DNA of 64,000 nt from the NCBI RefSeq assembly GCF_014270105.1, contig NZ_JACNMF010000001.1, positions 62,001-126,000 on the forward strand. The letters run 5' to 3'. Of this stretch, positions 1-9,553 are shown piece by piece. This DNA comes from Hyunsoonleella aquatilis (GTDB lineage Bacteria; Bacteroidota; Bacteroidia; Flavobacteriales; Flavobacteriaceae). The notes beneath the pieces are model-generated. The model searched no databases. It had not been told where the DNA came from and was given only the letters and a program-made list of their open reading frames with translations. Made by a program: the position numbers and the translations under genes. Each line of letters starts with the position of its first letter. Positions within the stretch are counted from its first letter, which is position 1.

Positions 1-545
1 TTATCGTTTTGGCTATTGTTCTGGGCTTGCAAACCGTTGGTGTTGTGCTCATGAGCGCCATGCTTTTGGCGCCGGCTGCGGCCGCTCGGCAGTGGACTAA
101 CAGTTTAAGCGTAATGGTATTTTTGGCCGCTTTGTTTGGAGCCTTTTCCGGGGTGTTTGGCACCGCTATTAGTGCCAGTCAAAACAATTTATCCACCGGA
201 CCAGTCATCGTTATTGTTGCCAGTGTATTTGTTTTGGTGTCTTTTATTTTTTCCCCAAGCCGTGGCTTACTATTTAAGCAAATACGGTTTTTAAAAAACC
301 GACGTGATTTGCAATTGCACAAAACCTTGGCATTTATGTATCATATTGCAGAAACGCATGAGAACATTTCCCATCCGCACGCCATTAAAATCTTGAACAA
401 CTTTCAAGGCTACACAAAAAGCACCCTTCAGAAATTAGTGCGGAAAAATTATGTGAAATTAGACGCCGATATGTGGAGTTTGACCGAGGAAGGCTTTAAG
501 GCCGCATCCAATTTGTACAATCAGCAAAACGATAACAATGAGTAG
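1..545 (+). CDS. Metal (Mn/Zn/Fe) ABC transporter permease, 3' part, with C-terminal DtxR-like winged helix
   Basis: The 5' end lies outside the window; the frame is open from base 3. The visible first ~85 residues are three or four hydrophobic segments including the AMLLAPAAAARQW stretch typical of the TroC/MntB/ZnuB (ABC-3) permease family, which forms the membrane channel for Mn, Zn or Fe uptake. After a basic linker the last ~80 residues are soluble. They read as a winged helix: helices around HKTLAFMYHIAETHE, a recognition-like helix near KSTLQKLVRKNYV, then a wing ending in WSLTEEGFKAA, much like the DNA-binding domain of DtxR/MntR repressors. The gene overlaps the next permease by 8 nt, so the two are translationally coupled subunits of one importer. 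Metal specificity cannot be told from sequence. The permease call is firm and the winged-helix call is by motif reading. Confidence 0.88.
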   Translation, partial: IVLAIVLGLQTVGVVLMSAMLLAPAAAARQWTNSLSVMVFLAALFGAFSGVFGTAISASQNNLSTGPVIVIVASVFVLVSFIFSPSRGLLFKQIRFLKNRRDLQLHKTLAFMYHIAETHENISHPHAIKILNNFQGYTKSTLQKLVRKNYVKLDADMWSLTEEGFKAASNLYNQQNDNNE

Positions 546-1698
546 TGCCCAACTGGAAATACAATTGATTGCGAGTTTGGTGGCCATTGCCTGTGCTATT
601 CCAGGGACATTTTTAGTGTTACGGAAAATGGCGATGATCAGTGATGCCATTAGTCACTCCATTTTGCCGGGAATAGTAATTGGCTTTTTCATCACCCATG
701 ATTTGAATTCACCATTGCTGATATTGCTCGCGGCTCTGACCGGAATATTGACCGTGGTTTTGGTGGAATACATACAAAAAACAGGTTTGGTAAAGGAAGA
801 TACCGCAATCGGTCTTGTGTTCCCTGCATTGTTTAGTATAGGCGTGATTATGATTGCCAAAAATGCCAATGACGTCCATTTGGATGTGGATGCCGTTTTG
901 TTAGGCGAATTGGCCTTTGCCCCTTTTGACAGACTTATCATTGCGGGTACAGATGTTGGGCCAAAATCCCTCTGGATTATTGGTTGCATTTTAATCCTCA
1001 CTATTGGATTGCTTTTTGCCTTTTTTAAAGAATTAAAAGTAAGCACATTTGATGCAGGTTTGGCTGCATCATTGGGGTTTTCACCCGTGGCCATTCACTA
1101 TGGCTTAATGACGGTATCGTCCGTAACCACTGTTGGGGCTTTTGATGCCGTTGGTGCCATTTTGGTCGTGGCTTTAATGATTGCGCCGGCCGCCACCGCA
1201 TATTTGTTGACCAATGAATTGAAACGTATGCTGATTTACGCCATATGTTTCGGTGTGCTAAGTGCTATTTCTGGCTATTGGGTGGCGCACTGGCTGGACG
1301 CTTCCATTGCGGGTTCGATTACAACTATGTTAGGCTTACTCTTTTTAGTTGTGTATTTGTTTGCGCCAAATAGGGGGGTTATTGCCGTTATGTATCGCGA
1401 GAAGCAACAACGTACGGAAGTATCCTTGCTCACATTTTTGTTGCATTTGAAGAATCATACCGAAGAACGCGAACGCCACGTGAACCACCTCAACGAACAT
1501 ATCAATTGGCAAAAGGTACGCTCTAAAACCGTTTTGGATTTGGCCCTAAAAAACAACATGATCAAGCTAGATAAAAACATTGTTTCTCTAACTGAAAAAG
1601 GGGAAGAATTCACCGCTCTGGCCATTGATTATATCATCTCCAATCAGGATAATAAGATTGAACATATGAAAGATGATTTCTTTTTGTTTAGGGGGTAA
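538..1698 (+). CDS. Metal ABC transporter permease with C-terminal DtxR-like winged helix
   Basis: This 386-residue protein is the second ABC-3 family permease of the importer. Residues ~1-285 hold about eight membrane segments, with the family's conserved region near VGAILVVALMIAPAATAYLLT. Residues ~290-386 form a soluble tail with a helix-turn-helix-like part around RSKTVLDLALKNNMIKL and a wing-like NIVSLTEKGEEFTALAI, matching the layout of DtxR-type DNA-binding domains. Typical ABC-3 permeases are ~280 residues, so the ~100-residue extension is extra. Its ATG at 538 overlaps the stop of the preceding permease. The ATPase and binding protein are probably upstream of the window. Chlamydia has a comparable permease-DtxR fusion (YtgCR); whether this tail binds DNA is inference. 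Confidence 0.9.
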   Translation: MSSAQLEIQLIASLVAIACAIPGTFLVLRKMAMISDAISHSILPGIVIGFFITHDLNSPLLILLAALTGILTVVLVEYIQKTGLVKEDTAIGLVFPALFSIGVIMIAKNANDVHLDVDAVLLGELAFAPFDRLIIAGTDVGPKSLWIIGCILILTIGLLFAFFKELKVSTFDAGLAASLGFSPVAIHYGLMTVSSVTTVGAFDAVGAILVVALMIAPAATAYLLTNELKRMLIYAICFGVLSAISGYWVAHWLDASIAGSITTMLGLLFLVVYLFAPNRGVIAVMYREKQQRTEVSLLTFLLHLKNHTEERERHVNHLNEHINWQKVRSKTVLDLALKNNMIKLDKNIVSLTEKGEEFTALAIDYIISNQDNKIEHMKDDFFLFRG

Positions 1699-1846
1699 TT
1701 TCGTTACAAAATACACGCGATTCGCCCTGTTATAATTTCCCTTTTTAGGTTGCTAAATGTAGTTCAACAAAAAAATAATACGTTTGGTATAAATCTGGAT
1801 GCTATCCATTAATAATTTCGTAATTTTCTGACGTTAAACACTCCAA

Positions 1847-4800
1847 ATGAAATACCTTTTAGCCCTAGCAACATTGCTTCTTTTTTCTGTTAAAGCAATC
1901 GCACAAGACAAGATCCCTTTTATTGATTTAGACGACATTTACGAACAACTTTCCAGCGGTGATCAAGACGAGGATTACAAGAAAAATGTAGAACTACTCA
2001 ACACAATTAGCAAGAACGATTCTTCGTATTGTGATGTTTTGGTGTCTAAATCCTATTATCTTCTAAATTCAAATCAATACGATAAGGCCATTGCAACTAT
2101 TGATGAAGGCCTGGGCTTGGATTGCGACGGCGTCAACCTGTCCTTTTACATCAATAAAGGGTTAACCTTGACCTTAATGGAAGAGTATACCAAGGCGGTT
2201 GAAGTTTATAACACGGCCCTAAAAAGGTACCCTAAAAATGCAGAATTATGGTTCAACAAAGGCCTCGCGTACGAAAAAGCCGGACAGTTGGAAAGGGCCA
2301 TTGAAGATTACAAAGCGTCTATCCGATTAAAGCCCACTTATGGCCGTCCGCATTTGCAACTGGGGAATATTTGCTACAAACAGGAGCGCATGACCCAAGC
2401 TTTGATGTGCTTTAATGTGTATTTACTTCTGATTATTGATGAGGACAATGCCTTTAGTATTTTACAATCGCTCAACAATGTGGTGGGGGATAGAAATGAG
2501 AATGAGGTCAATCCCGATTTTGAGATTTCTCCAGATGACGAGGCTTTCGACGAACTGGATTTAATTTTGAACAACAGAATAGCGCTCAACCAAAAATATA
2601 AAACGGGTCACAAAATTGAGATTGCGCTGACCAAACAAAATCATGCTCTTTTGCAACAAATTAATGAGGTTGTGGGCAATGGTGGTTTTTGGGACCAAAA
2701 ATATATCCCACTATATAAATGGATTGCAGATAATGGCCTTTTTGAAAATTTCATTTATACCCTTTGTTATCCTATAGAAAATGAGAAGTACGCCAAAGCG
2801 GTCAAAAGCAATGAAAAAGGCATTGTGGATTTTATTGGCAAATTCTATGATAAATGGCGGGACATCATGAAGACCGACACTCAGGAATTTGAAGGTGAAA
2901 CCCAAGAGGTCATCAATTACTATTATAATAATTACACCCAGGCCGTTGGGAAAATGAATGGCGAAACCTCAGTGGGCAAATGGTATATCTATAATGAAGA
3001 TGGACAGTTGTCTTCCGAAGGAAATTATGACGAAAATGGCGAACGCGATGGAAAATGGACTTGGTACCACCCCAACGGAGGCACGATGGAAACTGCTGTG
3101 TACCAAAATGGTAAATTGAATGGTGAGAACCTTCATTTTTTTGAAAATGGCAAACCTTATATCGTAACAGCTTTCAAAGATGACGAACTGGAAGGCGAGT
3201 ATCTTCTTTATAATGAAAAGGGTGCCCTAATTGAAAAGAAATTTTTTAAGGCTGGTGAATTGGATGGCCTTTACAAATCCTATTTTAAGGTTGGAGAATC
3301 TCTTTTAGAATGGCATATCCCTTATAAAAAAGGCGATGTGGAATCAATGGCCACCGAGTATTATGCCAACGGCGATGTGTATGCCGAAATCCCTTTTGAA
3401 AATGGTAAAAGGCATGGCGTGGAAAAGAAATTCCATTACAATAAAAAACCATCTTCAGAAATCAGCTATGCCAATGGCGAATTAAATGGCCCCTATAAAT
3501 TATACCATTCCAACGGTAATTTATGGAAGGAAGGCGTAAGCGCGGATAATTTTTACAATGGCCCTTTCAAAATCTATTATAGGGACGGTACTTTGGAACG
3601 CGATCAGACTTATAATAACGGCAACTTAGAAGGTGAGTCTAAATATTATGACAGGGATGGAAAATTGCACTATGAATATCTGTATCGCAAAAGTGAAGTC
3701 ATCGCATATAAATACTTCGATAAGGAAGGCCATGTCATCAAAGAAGCACGCAAAAAAGGAGGTGAATTTGAGTTTAAAGGTTTTACGCCACAGGGCACTA
3801 AACTTTCAGAGGGACTCTATGATATCAAAGGTGGGAAAAAAGGCCTCTGGAAGTTTTATTCAAACAATGGAGTATTAACTAATAAAGGGGAATACGACGA
3901 CAATAAAGCCATTGGCAAGCACATCAATTATCACAATAATGGTGAAATTAAATCCATAGAACAATATGTCAATGACTCTCTTTCAGGATATTATGTTGGC
4001 TATCATCCCAATGGCCAAATGGAACAACAAGGTTGGTATAAAAAGAACGAGGCTCAAGGAGAATGGCGGATCTATTATATGGATGGGACTTTGAAGGAAA
4101 TCAACTTTTACCATAATGGGGAATTGCATGGTAAACAAGAGATTTTTGCAGTGGATGGCAAGCTTGAACGCACCTATGTTTACAAAACGGGAAAGTTGTT
4201 TTCCGAAGTATATTTTGACGACCAGGGTAATGCTTTGGGTGAAATTAATTATCGCCAAAAGGAAAATGATTTTACACTAACCTATGTCTTCGCAAACGGA
4301 AAAACCGACATCACCGTAAATTACATCAACGGTATAAAACATGGCAAGTATGCTAGCTATGATTACTACGGCAACATTTTATTGCAGGGCCAGTATAACA
4401 ATGGTGAAATGGACGGTGAATGGACTTGGTACTACGCAAATGGCAATAAAAGTTTGGTAAAGCAATTTAGAGATGGTACACTGCATGGAGAGTATCTAGA
4501 CTACCACGATAATGGAAAACTGGATGAAAAACATATGTATGTTTGGGGTAAAAGAGAAGGCAAGTCGGTAGCTTATTTTGAAACGGGCGTACAATCCCAT
4601 GAAACCAATTACGAATATGGCGAGCTCCATGGTAAAAAATACTTTTACGATAGCTCGGGCAAATTACAACTCATCCGTATTTATGAATATGGTAGACTAA
4701 TTGGATACAGCTATTTGGGCACTAATGGCAAAGAAGTGCCAATGATTCCTCTTGAAATCGAAACCGGGAAAATAAAAGCGTATTTTGACAATGGCAAGGT

Positions 4801-5143
4801 GTCACGCGAAATGGAATATAAGAATGGAGACTTGGTTGGTGCTTATAAAGAATACTACTATTCTGGGCAACTTGAAAGCGAAATGACCTATCAAGCTGAC
4901 GAATTTGATGGTGTTTTAACCACCTATTATGAAAATGGCACCAAAAAGGGCACCTATAACTATCAATATGGCGTGCTTCAAGGGCTGGTCACAAAATATC
5001 ATGAAAATGGAAATCTTCAAGAAGAAGTCAATTATGTAAACGATTCCAGAAATGGAGCCAGAAAATATTATGACAACAATGGAAAGTTAACCAAAGAGGA
5101 ATATTACTTTAATGGAGATGTGTATAAATCCAAAACCTTTTAA
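1847..5143 (+). CDS. Secreted TPR plus MORN/YwqK-repeat protein (1098 aa)
   Basis: A signal peptide covers residues 1-19 (cleavage near KAIA/Q). Residues ~55-200 contain tetratricopeptide repeats, clearest around WFNKGLAYEKAGQLERAIEDYKASIRLKP. From about residue 365 to the end there are more than twenty repeats of ~22-25 residues with the core YYxNGxLxxExxYxNGxxxGxxxxY. These are MORN-like (YwqK, MORN_2) repeats, which form extended beta structures. The protein is therefore a long repeat fibre or scaffold outside the cytoplasmic membrane, with TPRs for protein contacts. No enzyme motif and no T9SS sorting domain is visible. The next gene starts 2 nt after the stop, so this is the first gene of a putative operon with two DUF3857 proteins. 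The molecular role is unknown; the YwqK 'antitoxin' label sometimes given to such repeats is not evidence of a toxin system. Confidence 0.85.
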   Translation: MKYLLALATLLLFSVKAIAQDKIPFIDLDDIYEQLSSGDQDEDYKKNVELLNTISKNDSSYCDVLVSKSYYLLNSNQYDKAIATIDEGLGLDCDGVNLSFYINKGLTLTLMEEYTKAVEVYNTALKRYPKNAELWFNKGLAYEKAGQLERAIEDYKASIRLKPTYGRPHLQLGNICYKQERMTQALMCFNVYLLLIIDEDNAFSILQSLNNVVGDRNENEVNPDFEISPDDEAFDELDLILNNRIALNQKYKTGHKIEIALTKQNHALLQQINEVVGNGGFWDQKYIPLYKWIADNGLFENFIYTLCYPIENEKYAKAVKSNEKGIVDFIGKFYDKWRDIMKTDTQEFEGETQEVINYYYNNYTQAVGKMNGETSVGKWYIYNEDGQLSSEGNYDENGERDGKWTWYHPNGGTMETAVYQNGKLNGENLHFFENGKPYIVTAFKDDELEGEYLLYNEKGALIEKKFFKAGELDGLYKSYFKVGESLLEWHIPYKKGDVESMATEYYANGDVYAEIPFENGKRHGVEKKFHYNKKPSSEISYANGELNGPYKLYHSNGNLWKEGVSADNFYNGPFKIYYRDGTLERDQTYNNGNLEGESKYYDRDGKLHYEYLYRKSEVIAYKYFDKEGHVIKEARKKGGEFEFKGFTPQGTKLSEGLYDIKGGKKGLWKFYSNNGVLTNKGEYDDNKAIGKHINYHNNGEIKSIEQYVNDSLSGYYVGYHPNGQMEQQGWYKKNEAQGEWRIYYMDGTLKEINFYHNGELHGKQEIFAVDGKLERTYVYKTGKLFSEVYFDDQGNALGEINYRQKENDFTLTYVFANGKTDITVNYINGIKHGKYASYDYYGNILLQGQYNNGEMDGEWTWYYANGNKSLVKQFRDGTLHGEYLDYHDNGKLDEKHMYVWGKREGKSVAYFETGVQSHETNYEYGELHGKKYFYDSSGKLQLIRIYEYGRLIGYSYLGTNGKEVPMIPLEIETGKIKAYFDNGKVSREMEYKNGDLVGAYKEYYYSGQLESEMTYQADEFDGVLTTYYENGTKKGTYNYQYGVLQGLVTKYHENGNLQEEVNYVNDSRNGARKYYDNNGKLTKEEYYFNGDVYKSKTF

Positions 5144-5144
5144 G

Positions 5145-7061
5145 ATGCGCTTTTTAGTATGGATATCGTTATTTATCAGTTTTGGTGCCCTGGCCCAGGA
5201 GTCCGATGAATTCAAGCGTTATAAAAATTTATATCCTAACGCCACTGCGGTCACCCTAAATAAGGAAACCAAAGTAACGATTACCTTGGAGGCTGAGGAC
5301 ATCAATATTACCCAAGAATTTATTGAGGAAGATTTGTATTTGGATGAAGGCGCCAGCCGTAACTCCAAACGCTCTTTGCACTTTTCATCCTTTTTTGAAT
5401 TGGAGGATGTTGAGGCATCGTCTTTTGTGTTTTCCGATGGGAAATATAGGGAAATGGAAGTAAAGGAGTTTAAGGAAAAAGATGAAATGGACCAATCGTT
5501 TTACGACGATTCAAAATCGTTGAATTTTATTTTTCCAAATCTTCAAAAAGGTTCAAAATCACGATTAAAATATTCAGAAAATGTCAAAAACCCTCGTTTT
5601 TTAAGTCCGTTTTACTTTGGGGACTTTTCACCTATTGTCAATAATAAAATTACTATTGTTGCCGATAAAAATATCAGTTTAAAATTCAAGGAATTTCAAA
5701 CCCAAGATTTGGATATTAAATTCAATAAACAGGAAAAAAGAAACGCCATTATTTACACTTGGGAACTAAAAAATATGGACAAGTTTAAATACGAATCCAA
5801 CTCGCCCACCTATAAAAAAATATTTCCGCACATTGTTCCGATTATCACCTCCTATAAAACTAAAAACAAAAATGTGGATTTGGCCAATAAGGTATCCGAC
5901 CTTTATAACTGGTACTATTCCATGGTAAAAGGCATCAATAAAGATGAACCCGATGCCGATTTGGTAAAGGTTGTGGAAGAACTAACAGCTAATAAATCCA
6001 GTGATTTTGAAAAGGTAAAAGCCATCTATTATTGGGCGCAAAAAAACATCAAATATATTGCCTTTGAATATGCCTTGGGAGGGTTCATACCCAGACAGGC
6101 CAATGATGTGTTTCAAAAGAAATATGGCGACTGTAAGGATAACTCCAGCATATTGTTCAAGATGTTGGAAATTGCTGGTATTGAAGGCAACCTCACATGG
6201 ATTGGTACCCGAAAATTACCTTATAAATATGATGAAGTTCCTACCCCAATCGTGGATAACCATATGATTTTATCCTATACAGAAGGTGATGACACTTACT
6301 TTTTGGATGCCACGGGCAGGTTTATCCCCATTGATTATCCAACACCTTTTATCCAAGGTAAAGAGGCCCTTATTTCACAAGGTAAAGATGGATTCGTAAT
6401 TAAAAAAGTACCCATAGTCCCGGCTGAAAAAAATGCTGTGATTGATGAAACTACAGCTCATTTGGAAGGCGAAAACCTTGTAGGTTCTTCAAAGGTTGAG
6501 ATTTCAGGTTACAGAAAATTGGATTGCTTCGATGCGCTGGAATACATGAATACTGATGAAAAATTAACGACTTTTTACATAAAACAACTTCAAAAAGGAA
6601 ATAACAAGTTTATTATTGATACTTTTTCGGAAACCAACAAATACGATTACGATAAAAACTTAATTGTAGACTATGCCTTCAATATTAATGGCTATGCTAA
6701 AAAATTGGGAGATGAAATCTACATCAACCTCAACCTTAATAAGGAATTGAGTCCTTACAGAATGGATGAAGACCGAACCAATGACATCGAATACGAATAC
6801 AAAAATTTCTTCAGCTACACTACAACTTTCAATATTCCTGAGGGCTATACGGTAGATTACATTCCGGAAAATATTTCGGTTGAAACCGACCTACTTACCA
6901 GTCATATCACCTATAAAAATGAAGGCGATAGTATTTTTTATAAGCACGACGTCACCTTTAATTTTATCACCTTAACATTGGAGCAACAACAGGACATAAA
7001 TCGCCATGTAAAAACCATTGAAAAGGCCTATAAAGAGGTTGTCGTTCTGAAAAAAATATAA
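5145..7061 (+). CDS. Secreted DUF3857 / transglutaminase-like protein, catalytic triad intact
   Basis: I chose the ATG at 5145, not an in-frame ATG at 5112, because it begins a clean signal peptide (MRFLVWISLFISFGALA/Q) and lies just after the previous stop. The product is 638 residues. An N-terminal DUF3857 beta domain is followed by a transglutaminase-like core at ~300-395. The likely catalytic Cys330 sits in YGDCKDNS, His373 in DNHMI and Asp388 in FLDATG, so the papain-like triad is complete. A C-terminal beta-rich DUF3858-like part follows. Such proteins are common in Bacteroidota envelopes; substrates are unknown, and protease, amidase or crosslinking activity are all possible. It is the middle member of a tight run (2 nt and 11 nt spacings) with the MORN protein and a paralogue. 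Confidence 0.88.
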   Translation: MRFLVWISLFISFGALAQESDEFKRYKNLYPNATAVTLNKETKVTITLEAEDINITQEFIEEDLYLDEGASRNSKRSLHFSSFFELEDVEASSFVFSDGKYREMEVKEFKEKDEMDQSFYDDSKSLNFIFPNLQKGSKSRLKYSENVKNPRFLSPFYFGDFSPIVNNKITIVADKNISLKFKEFQTQDLDIKFNKQEKRNAIIYTWELKNMDKFKYESNSPTYKKIFPHIVPIITSYKTKNKNVDLANKVSDLYNWYYSMVKGINKDEPDADLVKVVEELTANKSSDFEKVKAIYYWAQKNIKYIAFEYALGGFIPRQANDVFQKKYGDCKDNSSILFKMLEIAGIEGNLTWIGTRKLPYKYDEVPTPIVDNHMILSYTEGDDTYFLDATGRFIPIDYPTPFIQGKEALISQGKDGFVIKKVPIVPAEKNAVIDETTAHLEGENLVGSSKVEISGYRKLDCFDALEYMNTDEKLTTFYIKQLQKGNNKFIIDTFSETNKYDYDKNLIVDYAFNINGYAKKLGDEIYINLNLNKELSPYRMDEDRTNDIEYEYKNFFSYTTTFNIPEGYTVDYIPENISVETDLLTSHITYKNEGDSIFYKHDVTFNFITLTLEQQQDINRHVKTIEKAYKEVVVLKKI

Positions 7062-7072
7062 ACTACAGCACC

Positions 7073-9037
7073 ATGAAAATAGCAAACCTACTATTCACTT
7101 TTATCCTTGCAAGTCAAATTACTTTGGCGCAAAACGAACTCTTTTTCAAAGATTATTCGTGGGAAGCCGAACCAAATTACGCCGTTGAAGCAAACATTGA
7201 AGATGGTATCATCGCCCTAAAGGATAAAATTGCCACAGAGTTTTATTTTGAGGATGACGGGCTAGTGGAATATTTTTTAGAACACCGAGTGCTTTGGTTA
7301 AATTCCGATGAAAAAATTGAAGCCTATAACAAAGTGTATTTGCCGTACAACGCCACCTCAGAATTGGTAGTCAATAAAGCACGCGTAATTACCAAAGAAG
7401 GCAAAATTATTGAGTTGGACGACAGTAAAATATTGACGTCCAAAGACGAAGAAACGGGTAGAAATTATAAATTTTTTGCCTTTGAGGGCATCACCAAAGG
7501 AAGTATTATTGAATATTATTACGTGACTAAACGTTACCCTCGCTACAGTGGTAACCGATTAACATTCCAAACCAGCTATAAAAAGAAAAACGTAGAGTTT
7601 GACCTCTTTGCCCCGAAAAACCTAATTTTTGAGTTTAAATCCTATAACGGTATCCCTGAGGTAAAATTGGACACAGTTCTGAAGGAAAAAAAGCATTGGA
7701 GCTTAAAAATCCCGCAACTCAAAGGCCTTAAAAATGAAGAAGTTTCGGCATATGATGCCAGCAAGGGCATGGTGGTGTATAAGTTGGATCGCAATATTTA
7801 CAGCAATGTAAAGGATATCTCATCCTACAGTAAAGTGGCCCAAAACATCTATAATTTTTACTACGAAGAGATTAGCGACAAAACCAAAAAACAGCTTAAA
7901 AAGTTTATTACAGAAGCCACGGATAAACAAGCGCTAGAGGGTGAAGCATTGATTCGAAAGCTCGAGTTTTTCATAAAAAGTAACATTTTTGTTACCGAAG
8001 GCGGTGCCGAAAATTTGAAGGATTTAGAGCAGGTTATCAAAAATAAGATTGCCAATGAGGCGGGGGTTTTAAAACTCTATACAGCTTTGTTTAACCACCT
8101 GGGCATCAAACATGAAATTGTGATTACCAGCGACCGACAGGACATTAAATTTGATAAAAGTTTTGAAGCCAATAATTTTTTGACCGACTTTTTGATTTAT
8201 TTCAGCAAGTATAAAACCTATTTGTCGCCTTCATCTATGGAGTCGCGCTACGGATTTCCACCGGCAAATTTAACCGATAATTACGGCCTTTTCATTAAAG
8301 AAGTAAAGGTGGGCGATTTTACATCCGGATTAGGGAAAATAAAATACATAAAACCTATCCCCGCAGAAAAAACAGTGGATAAAATGATACTGGATATTTC
8401 TTTTGAAGAAGACAATATCGAAAACTGCAAGGTGAAATTAAATCGGGCTATGGAGGGCTATTACGGTATGTATTTCCATCCAGTGATGCATTTGATTAAA
8501 GACGAAAACAAAGAAGAGCTTATTGAAGGTTTTGCTAAGCAAATCCATGAGGACGTCAACATTACCAGTAAAGAAGTACGGAACGCAGACCCCGAACTTT
8601 TTGGTATCAAACCTATTGAGTTTGTGCTCGATTTTGAATCGGAAGCCTTTACCGAAAAAGCCGGAAGAAAATATTTGTTCAAGATAGGCGAACTTATTGG
8701 AAGGCAAATGGAAATGTACCAAGAAAAAGAGCGTGTACTGCCCGTTGAAAATGAGTTTACGCGAAGCTATTTCCGAACCCTTAATGTAACCATTCCCGAG
8801 GGTTATAAAATTGCGAATTTGGACGACATCAATATCAAAAATTCCTTTTCTGAAGACGGCAAAGAAATTCTGGTGTTTGATTCCTATTACGAATTAGATG
8901 GCAACCAACTCCAAATAACTGCAGATGAGCACTATCGCAAAAACATTATTGCAGTGGCCAATTATGAGGACTACCGAACAGTCATCAACAGTGCAGCCGA
9001 CTTTAATAAAATCGTTTTGATTTTTGAACCGATTTAA
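7073..9037 (+). CDS. Secreted DUF3857 protein with degenerate transglutaminase fold
   Basis: The product is 654 residues with a signal peptide (1-19, cleavage ITLA/Q). The DUF3857 domain is well preserved at ~60-210, and a helical linker leads into a transglutaminase-like region at ~285-400. Where the preceding paralogue has GDCKD, this one reads KIANEAGVLKLYTALFNHLG, so the nucleophilic cysteine is missing, and there is no clear DNHxI histidine motif. The fold probably persists while peptidase or acyl-transfer chemistry is lost. It is placed 11 nt after the catalytic paralogue and 5 nt before yraN. A binding or regulatory partner role for the active paralogue is an inference from the pairing. 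Confidence 0.82.
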   Translation: MKIANLLFTFILASQITLAQNELFFKDYSWEAEPNYAVEANIEDGIIALKDKIATEFYFEDDGLVEYFLEHRVLWLNSDEKIEAYNKVYLPYNATSELVVNKARVITKEGKIIELDDSKILTSKDEETGRNYKFFAFEGITKGSIIEYYYVTKRYPRYSGNRLTFQTSYKKKNVEFDLFAPKNLIFEFKSYNGIPEVKLDTVLKEKKHWSLKIPQLKGLKNEEVSAYDASKGMVVYKLDRNIYSNVKDISSYSKVAQNIYNFYYEEISDKTKKQLKKFITEATDKQALEGEALIRKLEFFIKSNIFVTEGGAENLKDLEQVIKNKIANEAGVLKLYTALFNHLGIKHEIVITSDRQDIKFDKSFEANNFLTDFLIYFSKYKTYLSPSSMESRYGFPPANLTDNYGLFIKEVKVGDFTSGLGKIKYIKPIPAEKTVDKMILDISFEEDNIENCKVKLNRAMEGYYGMYFHPVMHLIKDENKEELIEGFAKQIHEDVNITSKEVRNADPELFGIKPIEFVLDFESEAFTEKAGRKYLFKIGELIGRQMEMYQEKERVLPVENEFTRSYFRTLNVTIPEGYKIANLDDINIKNSFSEDGKEILVFDSYYELDGNQLQITADEHYRKNIIAVANYEDYRTVINSAADFNKIVLIFEPI

Positions 9038-9042
9038 TTGCA

Positions 9043-9402
9043 ATGGCACAACACACCCAACTTGGTAAAAAAGGCGAACAACTGGCCGTAGACTTTTTAG
9101 TAAAAAACGGCTACGACATTGTTGAGCGGAACTATCGCTTCGAAAAAGCCGAAGTAGATATTATTGCTCAAAAGGGAGATATTTTGGCCATCGTTGAAGT
9201 AAAAACACGATCCACAACAGACTTTGGTGATCCCCAAGATTTTGTGAAGCCAAAGCAAATCAAAAACCTGGTCAAGGCCGTTGATGAATACGTTACCGTT
9301 AACGATTTAGATGTGGAAGTACGCTTTGATATTATTGCTATCGTAAAGGGTGATAAAAGCTTCAACATCGAGCATTTGGAAGATGCTTTTTATTATTTTT
9401 GA
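9043..9402 (+). CDS. yraN: YraN family (UPF0102) endonuclease-like protein
   Basis: This is a 119-residue protein of full family length. It shows the conserved GxxGEQLAVDFL start, the NYR strand and the restriction-endonuclease-like catalytic pattern: E and D in KAEVDIIAQKGD, then EVKTR. The fold is related to Holliday-junction resolvase-like nucleases, but the biological role of YraN proteins is not settled. It is cytoplasmic with no signal peptide. It starts 5 nt after the preceding envelope gene, so it is likely co-transcribed although functionally unrelated. The family call is safe. Confidence 0.93.
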   Translation: MAQHTQLGKKGEQLAVDFLVKNGYDIVERNYRFEKAEVDIIAQKGDILAIVEVKTRSTTDFGDPQDFVKPKQIKNLVKAVDEYVTVNDLDVEVRFDIIAIVKGDKSFNIEHLEDAFYYF

Positions 9403-9553
9403 TTCCGCTCTTTAAAGATTTGGCAAATTATGGTAGTTCTTAGAAAGACACTATTTTTCCCTTTTTGATCACATTTCTAAATAGTTAACTTTTTTTGATG
9501 ACATTTTATAAAATTTCAGATGTTTTAGTACATTGACTAAAAATCCTTCACTT

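Noticed and set aside
1847-5143. Toxin-antitoxin system suggested by the YwqK/MORN repeats
   Set aside because: The repeats are generic, the protein has a signal peptide and is >1000 residues, and no toxin gene is adjacent.
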